A program made the translations under genes and the position numbers. Of a stretch of DNA of 17,278 nt, positions 6,731 to 13,885 are shown piece by piece. The DNA comes from an uncultured Gammaproteobacteria bacterium. GTDB taxonomy: Bacteria > Pseudomonadota > Gammaproteobacteria > Pseudomonadales > UBA5518. The stretch's first letter is position 1. Each line of letters begins with the position of its first letter. The notes below the pieces were generated by a model that ran no database searches, was not told the origin of the DNA, and saw only the letters and a list, made by a program, of their open reading frames with translations. The stretch is from the NCBI GenBank assembly GCA_903921135.1, contig CAIXOY010000380.1, positions 1-17,278 of the forward strand, given 5' to 3'.

Positions 6731-7542
6731 GCCGCGCGGGTTTTGCGGCCATCGTTCTGGCGGGGGATCGCCGCATGGATGATCCCCTCGTCGAGGCCTC
6801 CGGCAAGGGCTGCAAGGCGCTCCTCCCGATTGCAGGCAGCCCCATGATCCTTCATGTCCTCGGGGCTCTGGATGCGTCTCCGTCTATCGCAACCGTGCAT
6901 CTCAGCGGTCCACCCGCGACGGCGCTCCGGAGCGAGCCTGCGCTGCTCACGCGGCTCGATTCAGGAGCGATGTACTGGCGGGAGTCCTCCGGGACCCCGA
7001 GCACCAGCGCCTCGGATCTCATGGCTGATATAGAGGTTTCGCGTCCTGTATTGCTTACCACCGCAGACCATCCCTTGCTCAGGCCGGAGTACATCGAGCA
7101 CTTCTGTGCCGCGGCTCTCGCCTCCGGAGCGGACGCTGTCGTCGGCCTTGCCCCCTATTCAAAGGTGCGGGAGATATTCCCGACGATGCGCAAGACGCTG
7201 CTCCGGTTCCATGACGATGATTACTGCGGGTGCAACCTTTTCGCGTTTGTGACCCCGCAGGGCAGAGATCTCGCAGGGTTGTGGAGGCAGGTCGAAAGCG
7301 CACGCAAGACGCCTTGGCGCGTGTTGCAACTGCTCGGTTGGACGGCGGTGTTGCGCTACAGGCTGGGGTGGCTAGGCCTGGATCAGGCCATGGCGCTTCT
7401 GAGCCGGCGGACAGGCATTCGCGTTGCTGCCGTTCGCATGCCCTTTGGTGAGGCCGGTGTGGATGTTGATTCGCCGGAGGATCACAGACTGGTCGAACAA
7501 GTCATGCTGCGCCGTGCTGCCGCTGATTCAGTCGGATCCTGA
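6727..7542 (+). CDS. MobA-like nucleotidylyltransferase, possible sphingolipid head-group CTP transferase (CpgD-like)
   Basis: This 271-residue protein has a GT-A-like nucleotidyltransferase fold. The N-terminal AAIVLAGDRR (7-16) followed by GKGCKALLPIAGSPMILHVL (26-45) is the NTP-binding loop with its lysine. ADHPLL (113-118) supplies a metal-binding Asp, and CGCNLFAF (167-174) and DVDSPED (246-252) complete the NTP_transferase_3 pattern. The family includes MobA and MEP and phosphoglycerate cytidylyltransferases. In Caulobacter a nucleotidyltransferase in the sphingolipid locus (CpgD) activates phosphoglycerate for ceramide diphosphoglycerate. Direct ATGA coupling to the ceramide-synthase-like gene suggests a comparable head-group role, but substrate and nucleotide cannot be read from the sequence. 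A GGAG lies 9 nt before the ATG. The 3' end overlaps the convergent phosphoesterase gene by 15 bp. Confidence 0.8.
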   Translation: MSRAGFAAIVLAGDRRMDDPLVEASGKGCKALLPIAGSPMILHVLGALDASPSIATVHLSGPPATALRSEPALLTRLDSGAMYWRESSGTPSTSASDLMADIEVSRPVLLTTADHPLLRPEYIEHFCAAALASGADAVVGLAPYSKVREIFPTMRKTLLRFHDDDYCGCNLFAFVTPQGRDLAGLWRQVESARKTPWRVLQLLGWTAVLRYRLGWLGLDQAMALLSRRTGIRVAAVRMPFGEAGVDVDSPEDHRLVEQVMLRRAAADSVGS

Positions 7543-8454
7543 CTCCAGAGAGGTGATTGCCTCTTCGGTGTAGCTGGCTGTTTCCTGTTGCCAACGCCGC
7601 GCTTTCACGTCGACGCGAAAGCGGTTTCCGTCTTGATGTACGTCGTACTCGTTGTAGGTGGAAGCGTGGGCGCAGTGCAACCCTGCGGCTGATGCCGACG
7701 GGATGCCGAACACCGGGATCTGCCGTCCCGTGACCCGTACGAAGGTATGCCCGGGCCGGTGCTGATGCCCGTGCAGCACCATATCCACCGGCATTCTCTC
7801 CAGCAGATGGCAAAGCGCTGGGGCGTCGATCAGGCGCTTGCGCCACTTTTCCGATCCGGGCACGGGCGGGTGGTGTATCAGCAGCACCCTGAGCACTCTC
7901 TGGTTTGCCAGCGTGACCAGGCAGTGTTCGAGCCGGTCGATCTGCGTTTGCCCCAGTCGGCCTGTGGCGAACAGCGGCGGCATGGGCTCTGCGGAGTTCA
8001 GGGCGATGAACGCGACGGGGCCACGGACGCGGACGAAGGGAAAAACCGACCGCGCGCTGGTGTCCGGCACATCTGCGCGCATGTGCTCCGACCACAGCCC
8101 CAGCGACACATCCCAGGGCATGTCGACATACGCATCGTGGTTGCCCGGTATGACCGTCAGTTGTTCGGGCGACGCCAGCGAGCGCAGCCAGTCTCGGGCT
8201 TCGAGGAATTCCTGCGGCAGTGAGATGTGGGTGAGGTCGCCCGTCACTACAGTGTGATCCGCACCGCGATCGGCGAGATCGCGCGCCAGGCCGTCCAGGA
8301 ACTCACGCCGATGTTCATGCCGCCGACGGCGCAGCCACGACAGGTACCCGAGTGCGCGCTTTCCCAAAAGCTCCCGGAAGGTGGCTGCAGAGGGGTCGGT
8401 GAGGTGCGGGTCAGAAAGATGCGCGAAGCGGAACGCCGCTCCTGCCCCGCGCAT
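7528..8454 (-). CDS. Calcineurin-like metallophosphoesterase coupled to SPT
   Basis: This 308-residue protein has all the motifs of the dinuclear-metal phosphoesterase fold: SDPHL (14-18; Asp15, His17), GDLTH (72-76), GNHD (104-107), HHPP (194-197) and GHQH (229-232). The layout resembles CpdA, LpxH and Icc-type class III enzymes. The frame is open up to 8886, but that region overlaps the SPT gene and shows no family similarity. ATG 8454 shares its A with the SPT stop (TGATG), so I chose it. This coupling ties the enzyme to sphingolipid synthesis. It could hydrolyse a phosphorylated or nucleotide-linked lipid intermediate, as LpxH does for lipid A, but no substrate can be read from the sequence. 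It has no signal peptide and so is probably cytoplasmic. Confidence 0.88.
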   Translation of the reverse strand: MRGAGAAFRFAHLSDPHLTDPSAATFRELLGKRALGYLSWLRRRRHEHRREFLDGLARDLADRGADHTVVTGDLTHISLPQEFLEARDWLRSLASPEQLTVIPGNHDAYVDMPWDVSLGLWSEHMRADVPDTSARSVFPFVRVRGPVAFIALNSAEPMPPLFATGRLGQTQIDRLEHCLVTLANQRVLRVLLIHHPPVPGSEKWRKRLIDAPALCHLLERMPVDMVLHGHQHRPGHTFVRVTGRQIPVFGIPSASAAGLHCAHASTYNEYDVHQDGNRFRVDVKARRWQQETASYTEEAITSLESGSD

Positions 8455-9641
8455 CAGGCGGCGTCTCTCAACTTGAGGTTGGCGTAGGCCGCAAGGATCC
8501 GCTGGATCTGCTCTTCCGTGTGGGCTGCGCTGGCGCTGGCACGAAGCAGACTGTAGGTGGACGGCGAGCCGGGGGGTACCACGAGATTGACCAGCACACC
8601 CTGATCGAGAAGGCCTTGCCAGTAGCGGATTGCGGTTTCCCTGTCTTCGAAGATTGCTGCTATCACCGGGCTCGCCTCGGGGCCCACACGGAACCCGAGA
8701 TCGCGCAGCCCGTTGTAGAGCATGCGTGCATTGCGCCACAGCGTATCCCGGAGTTCCGGGCGTGCTTGCAGTACACGGAGTGCCGCGCGCGCCGAGGCTA
8801 CGGTCGCCGGCGTGGAAGATGCGGTGAAGAGGTAGGAACGTACCGAGAAGCGGATCGCGTCTGTCTGGTCCAGGTTGCTGACGCAATAGCCGCCGATCGA
8901 ACCGAGACTCTTGCTGAACGTGCCAACGATGAAATCCACTTCGTCTTCCACGCCTGCCGCTTCCGCCAGACCACGTCCGTGCTTGCCGAGTACGCCCATC
9001 GAGTGCGCTTCGTCGACGAGGAGACAGAATCCATACTGCCGCTTCAGTTCCGCGATCTCCTGCAGCGGTGCCATGTCACCCAGCATGCTGTAGATGCCTT
9101 CCACCACCACGAGTGTGTCCTTCGCCTTGTCGCCCAGACGCTCCAGGCGTTTGGCGAGATTGGCTGCATCGTTGTGCCGGAAACGTATGACCTCGGCGCC
9201 GCTCAGCCGCACGCCGTCATAGATGCTCGCGTGGCTGTCCGAATCCATGAGAATGGTATCGCCCGGGCCGGCGAGCGTGGCTGGTACACCCATCGTGGCG
9301 CTGAAGCCGGTCGAGAAGACGATGCCGTGGCGCCGGCCGAAAAACGCAGCCAGTTCTTTTTCGAGGGCATCATGCTCTGCGTAGGTTCCGGCGGCCATGC
9401 GCGAGCCGCAGGTGCCGGTTCCTTGCTCGGCTACGCACTGCTGGGCTGCTGCGATGCACTCGGGGTCGAAGGTGAGGCCAAGGTAGTTATGCGTGCCCGC
9501 GAGGATGACCCGCTTGCCGCCGATGGTGCCCTCGGTGGGTGAAATGATTTTCTCGTTCACCGCGCCGAAGGGGCGCACGCCGCGGGCTGCGAGTTCTGCT
9601 CGCACCGCGGTCATGGCATCGAATTTTTCCAGAAGGCTCAT
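8454..9641 (-). CDS. spt: Serine palmitoyltransferase (alpha-oxoamine synthase family)
   Basis: This 395-residue PLP enzyme condenses L-serine with an acyl thioester to give a 3-ketosphinganine. It shows the alpha-oxoamine synthase landmarks: NYLGL (52-56), GTGTCGSRMAAGTYAEHDALE (74-94), SDSHASIYDG with the PLP-stacking His137, DEAHS (210-214) with Asp210 contacting the pyridine nitrogen, and GTFSKSLGSIGG (240-251) with the Schiff-base Lys244. The family also contains KBL, BioF and HemA. SPT is favoured by the adjoining ACP and the surrounding ceramide genes, as in Sphingomonas and Caulobacter, where acyl-ACP can be the donor. The start overlaps the ACP stop (ATGA) with GAGG 8 nt upstream. 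There is no membrane anchor, as in other bacterial SPTs. Confidence 0.92.
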   Translation of the reverse strand: MSLLEKFDAMTAVRAELAARGVRPFGAVNEKIISPTEGTIGGKRVILAGTHNYLGLTFDPECIAAAQQCVAEQGTGTCGSRMAAGTYAEHDALEKELAAFFGRRHGIVFSTGFSATMGVPATLAGPGDTILMDSDSHASIYDGVRLSGAEVIRFRHNDAANLAKRLERLGDKAKDTLVVVEGIYSMLGDMAPLQEIAELKRQYGFCLLVDEAHSMGVLGKHGRGLAEAAGVEDEVDFIVGTFSKSLGSIGGYCVSNLDQTDAIRFSVRSYLFTASSTPATVASARAALRVLQARPELRDTLWRNARMLYNGLRDLGFRVGPEASPVIAAIFEDRETAIRYWQGLLDQGVLVNLVVPPGSPSTYSLLRASASAAHTEEQIQRILAAYANLKLRDAA

Positions 9642-9880
9642 GCGGACAACCTCGCGATTTCAGCTGCCAGTTCGCCTGCTGTGCGGATGGCGGAGAGGTT
9701 GTTCAGCGGGAAGGAAATATCGAACTCGTCTTCTATGCCCTCGATCATCTCCATCACGTCGATAGAGGAGAGCCCGAGCTCCCCGATGAGATCGCTGGAA
9801 GCCGATACGGGACCGCCTGCCTTGGCGAGTGGCGCGAGCAATTCAAGCACGCGCGCGAGACAGGTGTCGTAACTTGCCAT
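9638..9880 (-). CDS. Acyl carrier protein dedicated to sphingolipid synthesis
   Basis: This is an 80-residue type II acyl carrier protein. The phosphopantetheine site is GLSSIDVMEMIEGIEDEF (36-53), where Ser39 aligns with the modified serine of the usual DSL motif. The preceding Asp is replaced by Ser38, a mild departure. The frame is open to 9937, but ATG 9880 (MASYDTC) gives the normal ACP length and has GGGA about 10 nt upstream. It is first in an ACP-SPT-phosphoesterase operon with 4-bp and 1-bp overlaps. It most likely receives fatty acid from the acyl-AMP ligase encoded at 5255 and presents it to SPT, as in Caulobacter. Confidence 0.92.
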   Translation of the reverse strand: MASYDTCLARVLELLAPLAKAGGPVSASSDLIGELGLSSIDVMEMIEGIEDEFDISFPLNNLSAIRTAGELAAEIARLSA

Positions 9881-9933
9881 CGTGCGTTTTCCCGTCAGAT
9901 GCCTGCGGCCATCGCGCCGCGGCGGTGAGTGTG

Positions 9934-9949
9934 GCAAGTATACTTGCCG
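9934..9949. promoter_or_regulatory. Perfect 16-bp palindrome over a bidirectional -10 element between acp and the ELM1-like gene
   Basis: GGCAAGTATACTTGCC is exactly self-complementary. Its centre gives TATACT on both strands (9940-9945 plus, 9943-9938 minus), each a 5/6 match to a -10 element. Transcripts would start about 50 nt before ATG 9880 and about 57 nt before GTG 10009. No good -35 is seen on either side. A dimeric regulator bound here would block or recruit polymerase for both operons. Confidence 0.55.
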
Positions 9950-9958
9950 TGTTCCCGG

Positions 9959-9976
9959 CCCGACCCTCCGGTCGGC
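9959..9976. repeat. GC-rich stem-loop in the ELM1-like gene leader
   Basis: GCCGACC-CTCC-GGTCGGC forms a perfect 7-bp stem with a 4-nt loop. It lies between the putative start point set by the palindrome and GTG 10009, so it would be in the 5' leader of the first ELM1-like mRNA. No T-run follows, so it is not a simple terminator. Confidence 0.35.
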
Positions 9977-10008
9977 GCCCCTTGTGCATTTTTGGTGGAA
10001 AGCAACGC

Positions 10009-11076
10009 GTGACCGGCAAGCCAGCCCAACCTCGCGTGTGGGTTATAGGTGCCTACAGGGCGGGCGAGCAAACCCAGATGCTTGCGCTCGCGGAGGCGCT
10101 CGGCTGGCCGTTCGAATTGAAGCCTGTCCGCTACAGGGATGTCGGTCGGCCCTTCGAGCTTTTCCGCGGAACAGGACTCTTCGGGCTTGCGCCTGACAGC
10201 GCCGCCACGCTTGAACCACCCTGGCCCGATCTCGTCATTGGCGCGGGGATGCGCAACGAACCGGTCTGTCGATGGGTGCGCCAGCAGAGCGGTGGCAGAA
10301 CGCGGCTCGTTCACGTCGGCAGGCCGTGGTCGGATCCACCGGCTTTCGATCTGGTCGTGGCAACGCCACAGTACCGGCTGCCGGAACTGCCTCAGGTTCT
10401 GCACAACACACTCACCATGCACCGCGTGACGCAGGCCCGGCTGGCCGAGGCAACCGCGCTTCACCGTAACCGGCTGGAACAACTTCCGTCGCCGCGCATC
10501 GCCCTGATGGCGGGAGGCTCAAGTGGCCCTCACGCCTTCGGTATCCATGCGGCGCGGCGGCTTGCCAAGCAGGCCAGCGCACTGGCGCGCAGTCTGGGTG
10601 GCAGCTTGATGATCAGCACCAGTTCGCGCACACCCGCTTGCGTCACCGCGGTGCTGCGTGCCGATACGTCCGTACCCCACGAGATTTACGCGTGGCGGCC
10701 CGATGATCCGGTGAACCCCTATTTCGCCTACCTCGGCATGGCTGACCGCATCATTGCGACCTTCGACAGTATCTCGATGCTGTCCGAGGCGAGCGCCACC
10801 GGCAAGCCGCTCTACCTGTTCGACCTCGACCGCGACCATACGCCCGGAGCGGCGATCGCCCGGCGTGACCATTCCGCAGAGACAGTCGGCTACAGGATGC
10901 TGCTGCGTTTCGGGCCACGGCGTCTTGGGAGGGACATTTCGCTGGTACACGACAGGATGATTTCCGAGGGTCGCGCCGTCTGGCTGGGCGAGGAGCATCA
11001 CGGCGGTGCCGTTGCGCCATCGCCCGATGTCGAGAGGGCGGTGCAGCGCGTCAGGCAGCTGTTCGGTCAGGTTTGA
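10009..11076 (+). CDS. ELM1-family protein (Mito_fiss_Elm1, COG3660), GT-B-like, copy 1
   Basis: This 355-residue protein belongs to the bacterial family named after plant ELM1. It has a two-domain GT-B-like architecture and no proven bacterial activity that I know of. Key stretches are PRVWVIGAYRAGEQTQ (8-23), PWPDLVIGAGMRNEP (71-85), LVHVGRPWSDPPAFDLVVATP (100-120), LPSPRIALMAGGSSG (159-173) and DSISMLSEASATGKP (253-267), the last resembling the nucleotide-sugar-binding region of GT-B enzymes such as MurG. I chose GTG 10009 because GGAAAG precedes it and the protein then starts like its paralogue at 15003; the frame is open back to 9829. It is divergent from acp across the palindrome. Its last 10 bp overlap the ABC exporter's 3' end. 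A glycosyl transfer step on the sphingolipid is a reasonable guess, not shown. Confidence 0.82.
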   Translation: MTGKPAQPRVWVIGAYRAGEQTQMLALAEALGWPFELKPVRYRDVGRPFELFRGTGLFGLAPDSAATLEPPWPDLVIGAGMRNEPVCRWVRQQSGGRTRLVHVGRPWSDPPAFDLVVATPQYRLPELPQVLHNTLTMHRVTQARLAEATALHRNRLEQLPSPRIALMAGGSSGPHAFGIHAARRLAKQASALARSLGGSLMISTSSRTPACVTAVLRADTSVPHEIYAWRPDDPVNPYFAYLGMADRIIATFDSISMLSEASATGKPLYLFDLDRDHTPGAAIARRDHSAETVGYRMLLRFGPRRLGRDISLVHDRMISEGRAVWLGEEHHGGAVAPSPDVERAVQRVRQLFGQV

Positions 11077-12779
11077 AGGGAGGCCCGTCCGTCCTCCAGT
11101 CGATACACCCTGTCTGCGATGTCGACAAGGACGTCCTGGTGGGTGATCGCGAGGATCGTAAGTGAGCCCCGCAGTTGCTGCAGGGTTTGCTTTACGGCAT
11201 CCGCGCTCTCCGCATCGAGTGCACTCGTGGCTTCGTCGAGAATGAGGAGTTGCGGCTTGCGCACGAGCGCGCGCGCGATGACGATGCGCTGGCGCTGGCC
11301 ACCCGAGAGTTTCCCTCCGCGCTCACCCGCGCTCGCATGCATGCCCTCGGGCAGCTTGCTCACGAAGTCCCATGCGCCCGCGGCGCGCAATGCCGCCTCG
11401 ATGTCCGCTTCAGGAATCTCGCTGTCACCCAGGCTCACGTTGTGGGCGATGCTCTCGTGCAGCAGGAGAGTTTCCTGCGGCACATAGCCGATAGCGCGTC
11501 GCCACTGGCGCAGGTCCACGGCCGCAAGCGGCACGCCCCCCACGGTTACGCGCCCGGTATCGGGGCGCAGCAACCCGATCACCAGATCGACCATCGTGGT
11601 CTTGCCGCTTCCCGAGGGACCCACCAGCGTCACCAGTGAGCCTGCGGGAATCTCCACTTCCACGCCGTCGAGCACTTGCCGGTCGCCGTAGCGGAACCCG
11701 AGGCTTTCGAGGCGAAGACCAGTGCCAATCGATGGGGTTTCTCCCGGAGGCAGTTCCTCTTCCTCGCGTTGTGCCTCGGCGATGGTCTGGCGCATCGACC
11801 AGTAGGCGCTCTCGCCGATCGTGGACTTCTGGTACTGCTTCTGCACCTTGCCGAGCAAGGCGACCATCTGGCCGATCACGACCACCAGCACCATGACCGT
11901 GGCGAGCGGCATGCCGTTGCGTACCAGGGCGAGATACATGCCGCCGGCGATGATCACCGCGAACAGTATCTGCTGCATCGAGTCGAGCCATGCACTGCTC
12001 AGCACCTGGCGCTCGAGTGCCTGATTGAGACGCGCGGTTTCCATCGACAGCACGGAGCCCGCCAGATGCTCCCTGCCCATGCCCTTCAGCGGTTTCACTG
12101 ACGCAAGGGTGTCGGTCATGGTCGACATCAGCGATAGCAGTACGGAGGTCTGTTTTTTCCCAGCTTTCTTCGTGACGCGCACGAGGGAATGCGAGACGCC
12201 GATGATCAGTGCCCCTGCAACGATTCCGGCCAGCGTTGCCCGCCAGGAAACGGCGAGCGCAACAGCACCATATACGATGGCCTGGAACAGGAAAGTAAGC
12301 GCTGTTGCACCGTTCTGGAATGCCTCTGCTGCCCGCGAGGCCTCGGTAGCCAGGGAGTTGGTGAGCTTGCCGACGGGCTGGTTCAGGAAGTAGCTCCAGC
12401 GGCTCAGGAGTATCGCCCGAAGCAACTCGAGGCGCAGGTCGGTGGCGAGTCGCGCGGCGCTGTAACCCACCTGCACCTGCGCTACCAGCAGCAGCAGGCT
12501 CTTCAGGGTAAGCGCCGCCACGATCAGCACCAGGAGGTTGTTCAGCTCCGGGGTGATTCCCGCCCATGCCAAGGCCTCGCGCACACCATGCTCGAAAGCA
12601 TTGTCCGGCGCGGCAGGCAGTGGCGAGGCAGTGCCTGCGTCCGTCTCGATGGCGATATTCAGCAAGGGCAACAGGGCTGAGAGACCGACACCTTCGGCGA
12701 GGCCCGCGATCGACATCGCCAGCAAGGTAATCAGTGTGCGCAGCGGATAGGCGCGATAAAAGCTCAGCATCAGTCTCAT
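11067..12779 (-). CDS. ABC exporter with fused permease and ATPase (MsbA-like lipid flippase)
   Basis: This 570-residue half-transporter has an N-terminal six-helix permease (about 15-315) and a C-terminal ATPase. The ATPase has Walker A GPSGSGKTT (387-395), Q-loop Gln435 in YVPQETLLL, signature LSGGQ (491-495), Walker B LLILDEA (511-517) and switch His547. It should work as a homodimer in the inner membrane. The family includes MsbA and other exporters of lipids, peptides and drugs. Following LptF and LptG, with ATGA overlapping the LptG stop, it most likely flips a lipid to the periplasmic leaflet before LptFG-type extraction. The frame is open to 12971, but that extension lies within lptG, so I chose ATG 12779. 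The cargo is inferred from the adjacent ceramide genes; LPS or an unrelated substrate is possible. Confidence 0.88.
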   Translation of the reverse strand: MRLMLSFYRAYPLRTLITLLAMSIAGLAEGVGLSALLPLLNIAIETDAGTASPLPAAPDNAFEHGVREALAWAGITPELNNLLVLIVAALTLKSLLLLVAQVQVGYSAARLATDLRLELLRAILLSRWSYFLNQPVGKLTNSLATEASRAAEAFQNGATALTFLFQAIVYGAVALAVSWRATLAGIVAGALIIGVSHSLVRVTKKAGKKQTSVLLSLMSTMTDTLASVKPLKGMGREHLAGSVLSMETARLNQALERQVLSSAWLDSMQQILFAVIIAGGMYLALVRNGMPLATVMVLVVVIGQMVALLGKVQKQYQKSTIGESAYWSMRQTIAEAQREEEELPPGETPSIGTGLRLESLGFRYGDRQVLDGVEVEIPAGSLVTLVGPSGSGKTTMVDLVIGLLRPDTGRVTVGGVPLAAVDLRQWRRAIGYVPQETLLLHESIAHNVSLGDSEIPEADIEAALRAAGAWDFVSKLPEGMHASAGERGGKLSGGQRQRIVIARALVRKPQLLILDEATSALDAESADAVKQTLQQLRGSLTILAITHQDVLVDIADRVYRLEDGRASLQT

Positions 12780-13885
12780 GCGCGGTGCTCGCGGGTCTTG
12801 CCGGGCCCGCGCGTGCGAGCGGCGATGAAGGCTGAAAGTGCAACCACCATGGCGATCGGAAGCAGTACCACCACGGCTTGCTGCAGGCCGAGCAGGTTGC
12901 CTGCGGTATGCAGTATGCGCGTGAGCAGGTAGAAGCCCACGCCGATCACCGCTCCCGCGAGCACGCGCCAACCGAAGGCCGCGCTGCGCGTCGATCCGAA
13001 GCCGACGCCTAACACCGCGCAGAGCAGCACCATCGATGCAGCGGAGAGCGGCAGGGTGGCTTTCTCCCAGAAGGCCATGCGCACGTCCCGGTCGTCCTGT
13101 CCGGTAAGGTGCAGGTGCTGGGCGTATCGATAAAGGGCATGTGGCGGCATCGTCGCGAGGGATTGGCCAAGCGCGGGCAGTTCCGTGGCGGACCAGAACG
13201 GACCGAGGTCCAGTGACTCTGCCGCCTGATTGAGCCGCGTCGTACCACTCCAGTCCTTGATCCGCGCGTTCACCAGGCGCCAGCGACGGTCCGGCATCAG
13301 TTCCGCACGCTCGGCCTCTATCGCGCGCAGAAGCCTGCCTTTTTCATCGAATTCATAGAGGGAAATCCCTTCCGGTGCCTGGCCTGCAGGGAGTTCGCGA
13401 ACGTTCAGGAACTGCGGCCCGGTGCGCGACCAGAGACCTTTGCCGGCGAGCAGGTCGAGGTTGCCGCTGCGCAGGACCATGCGTTGCGTTTCTGCGCGGT
13501 GCTGCAGCGAGGCGACGAGGAATTCCCCTGATGCTGCCAGAACGCATGCCAGTGCCAGTGTTGGCGGCAGCGCCATGCGCAGCAGGTCGCGTGTGGACAG
13601 GCCGGCGGTTCGCATGATCACGATCTCGCTGTTTCGGCTGAGCGTCGCGAACGCCATCACGGTGCCCAGAGCCGCGATCACCGGCGAGAGCTCCAGCACC
13701 CGGAGCGGTGTGGTGAGCGCAACATAGGCAAGCGCATCGATGAACCGGTATCGCTCGCTCAGGTTGTCGCCTTCGTCGAGCAGTTGCAGCAGGGCGAACA
13801 TCGCGCCGAGTACCAGTGCCACTGTGGTCCAGCCACGCAGCAGCGCCTGCCCCAGATACCTGCGCAGGATCACCGGCGCCACCAT
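12776..13885 (-). CDS. LptG-like permease of the LptF/LptG family
   Basis: This 369-residue protein has the LptF/LptG plan: N-terminal transmembrane helices (about 18-38, 63-83, 104-124), a large periplasmic beta-jellyroll region (about 125-270), and three C-terminal helices (about 275-295, 305-325, 335-355). The segment RNSEIVIMRTAGLSTRDLL (84-102) matches the cytoplasmic coupling helix that contacts the LptB ATPase. The start ATG 13885 lies 16 bp inside the end of the LptF-like gene, and the stop overlaps the exporter start. LptG with LptF and LptB pulls LPS from the inner membrane; here the neighbours suggest a paralogue for a sphingolipid. The usual lptFG neighbours (for example pepA in gammaproteobacteria) are absent, which supports a paralogue. 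Confidence 0.87.
   Translation of the reverse strand: MVAPVILRRYLGQALLRGWTTVALVLGAMFALLQLLDEGDNLSERYRFIDALAYVALTTPLRVLELSPVIAALGTVMAFATLSRNSEIVIMRTAGLSTRDLLRMALPPTLALACVLAASGEFLVASLQHRAETQRMVLRSGNLDLLAGKGLWSRTGPQFLNVRELPAGQAPEGISLYEFDEKGRLLRAIEAERAELMPDRRWRLVNARIKDWSGTTRLNQAAESLDLGPFWSATELPALGQSLATMPPHALYRYAQHLHLTGQDDRDVRMAFWEKATLPLSAASMVLLCAVLGVGFGSTRSAAFGWRVLAGAVIGVGFYLLTRILHTAGNLLGLQQAVVVLLPIAMVVALSAFIAARTRGPGKTREHRA

Noticed and set aside
8455..8886. N-terminal extension of the metallophosphoesterase inside SPT
   Set aside because: The first phosphoesterase motif starts just after ATG 8454, and the upstream part is a shadow of SPT.
8520..9542. A 340-codon plus-strand open frame opposite SPT
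   Set aside because: It is antisense to a gene with intact SPT motifs, has no recognisable domain, and is expected from high GC at third positions.
9829..10008. N-terminal extension of the first ELM1-like protein
   Set aside because: It would overlap the ACP coding region and run through the palindrome. GTG 10009 has a ribosome site and matches the paralogue's start.
10009..11076. A literal mitochondrial-fission role for the ELM1-like proteins
   Set aside because: The name comes from a plant member. Bacteria have no such process, and the sequence resembles GT-B enzymes.
11067..12779. The ABC protein as the LptB partner of LptF/LptG
   Set aside because: It has its own six-helix permease domain fused to the ATPase, so it is an MsbA-type exporter and not a stand-alone LptB.
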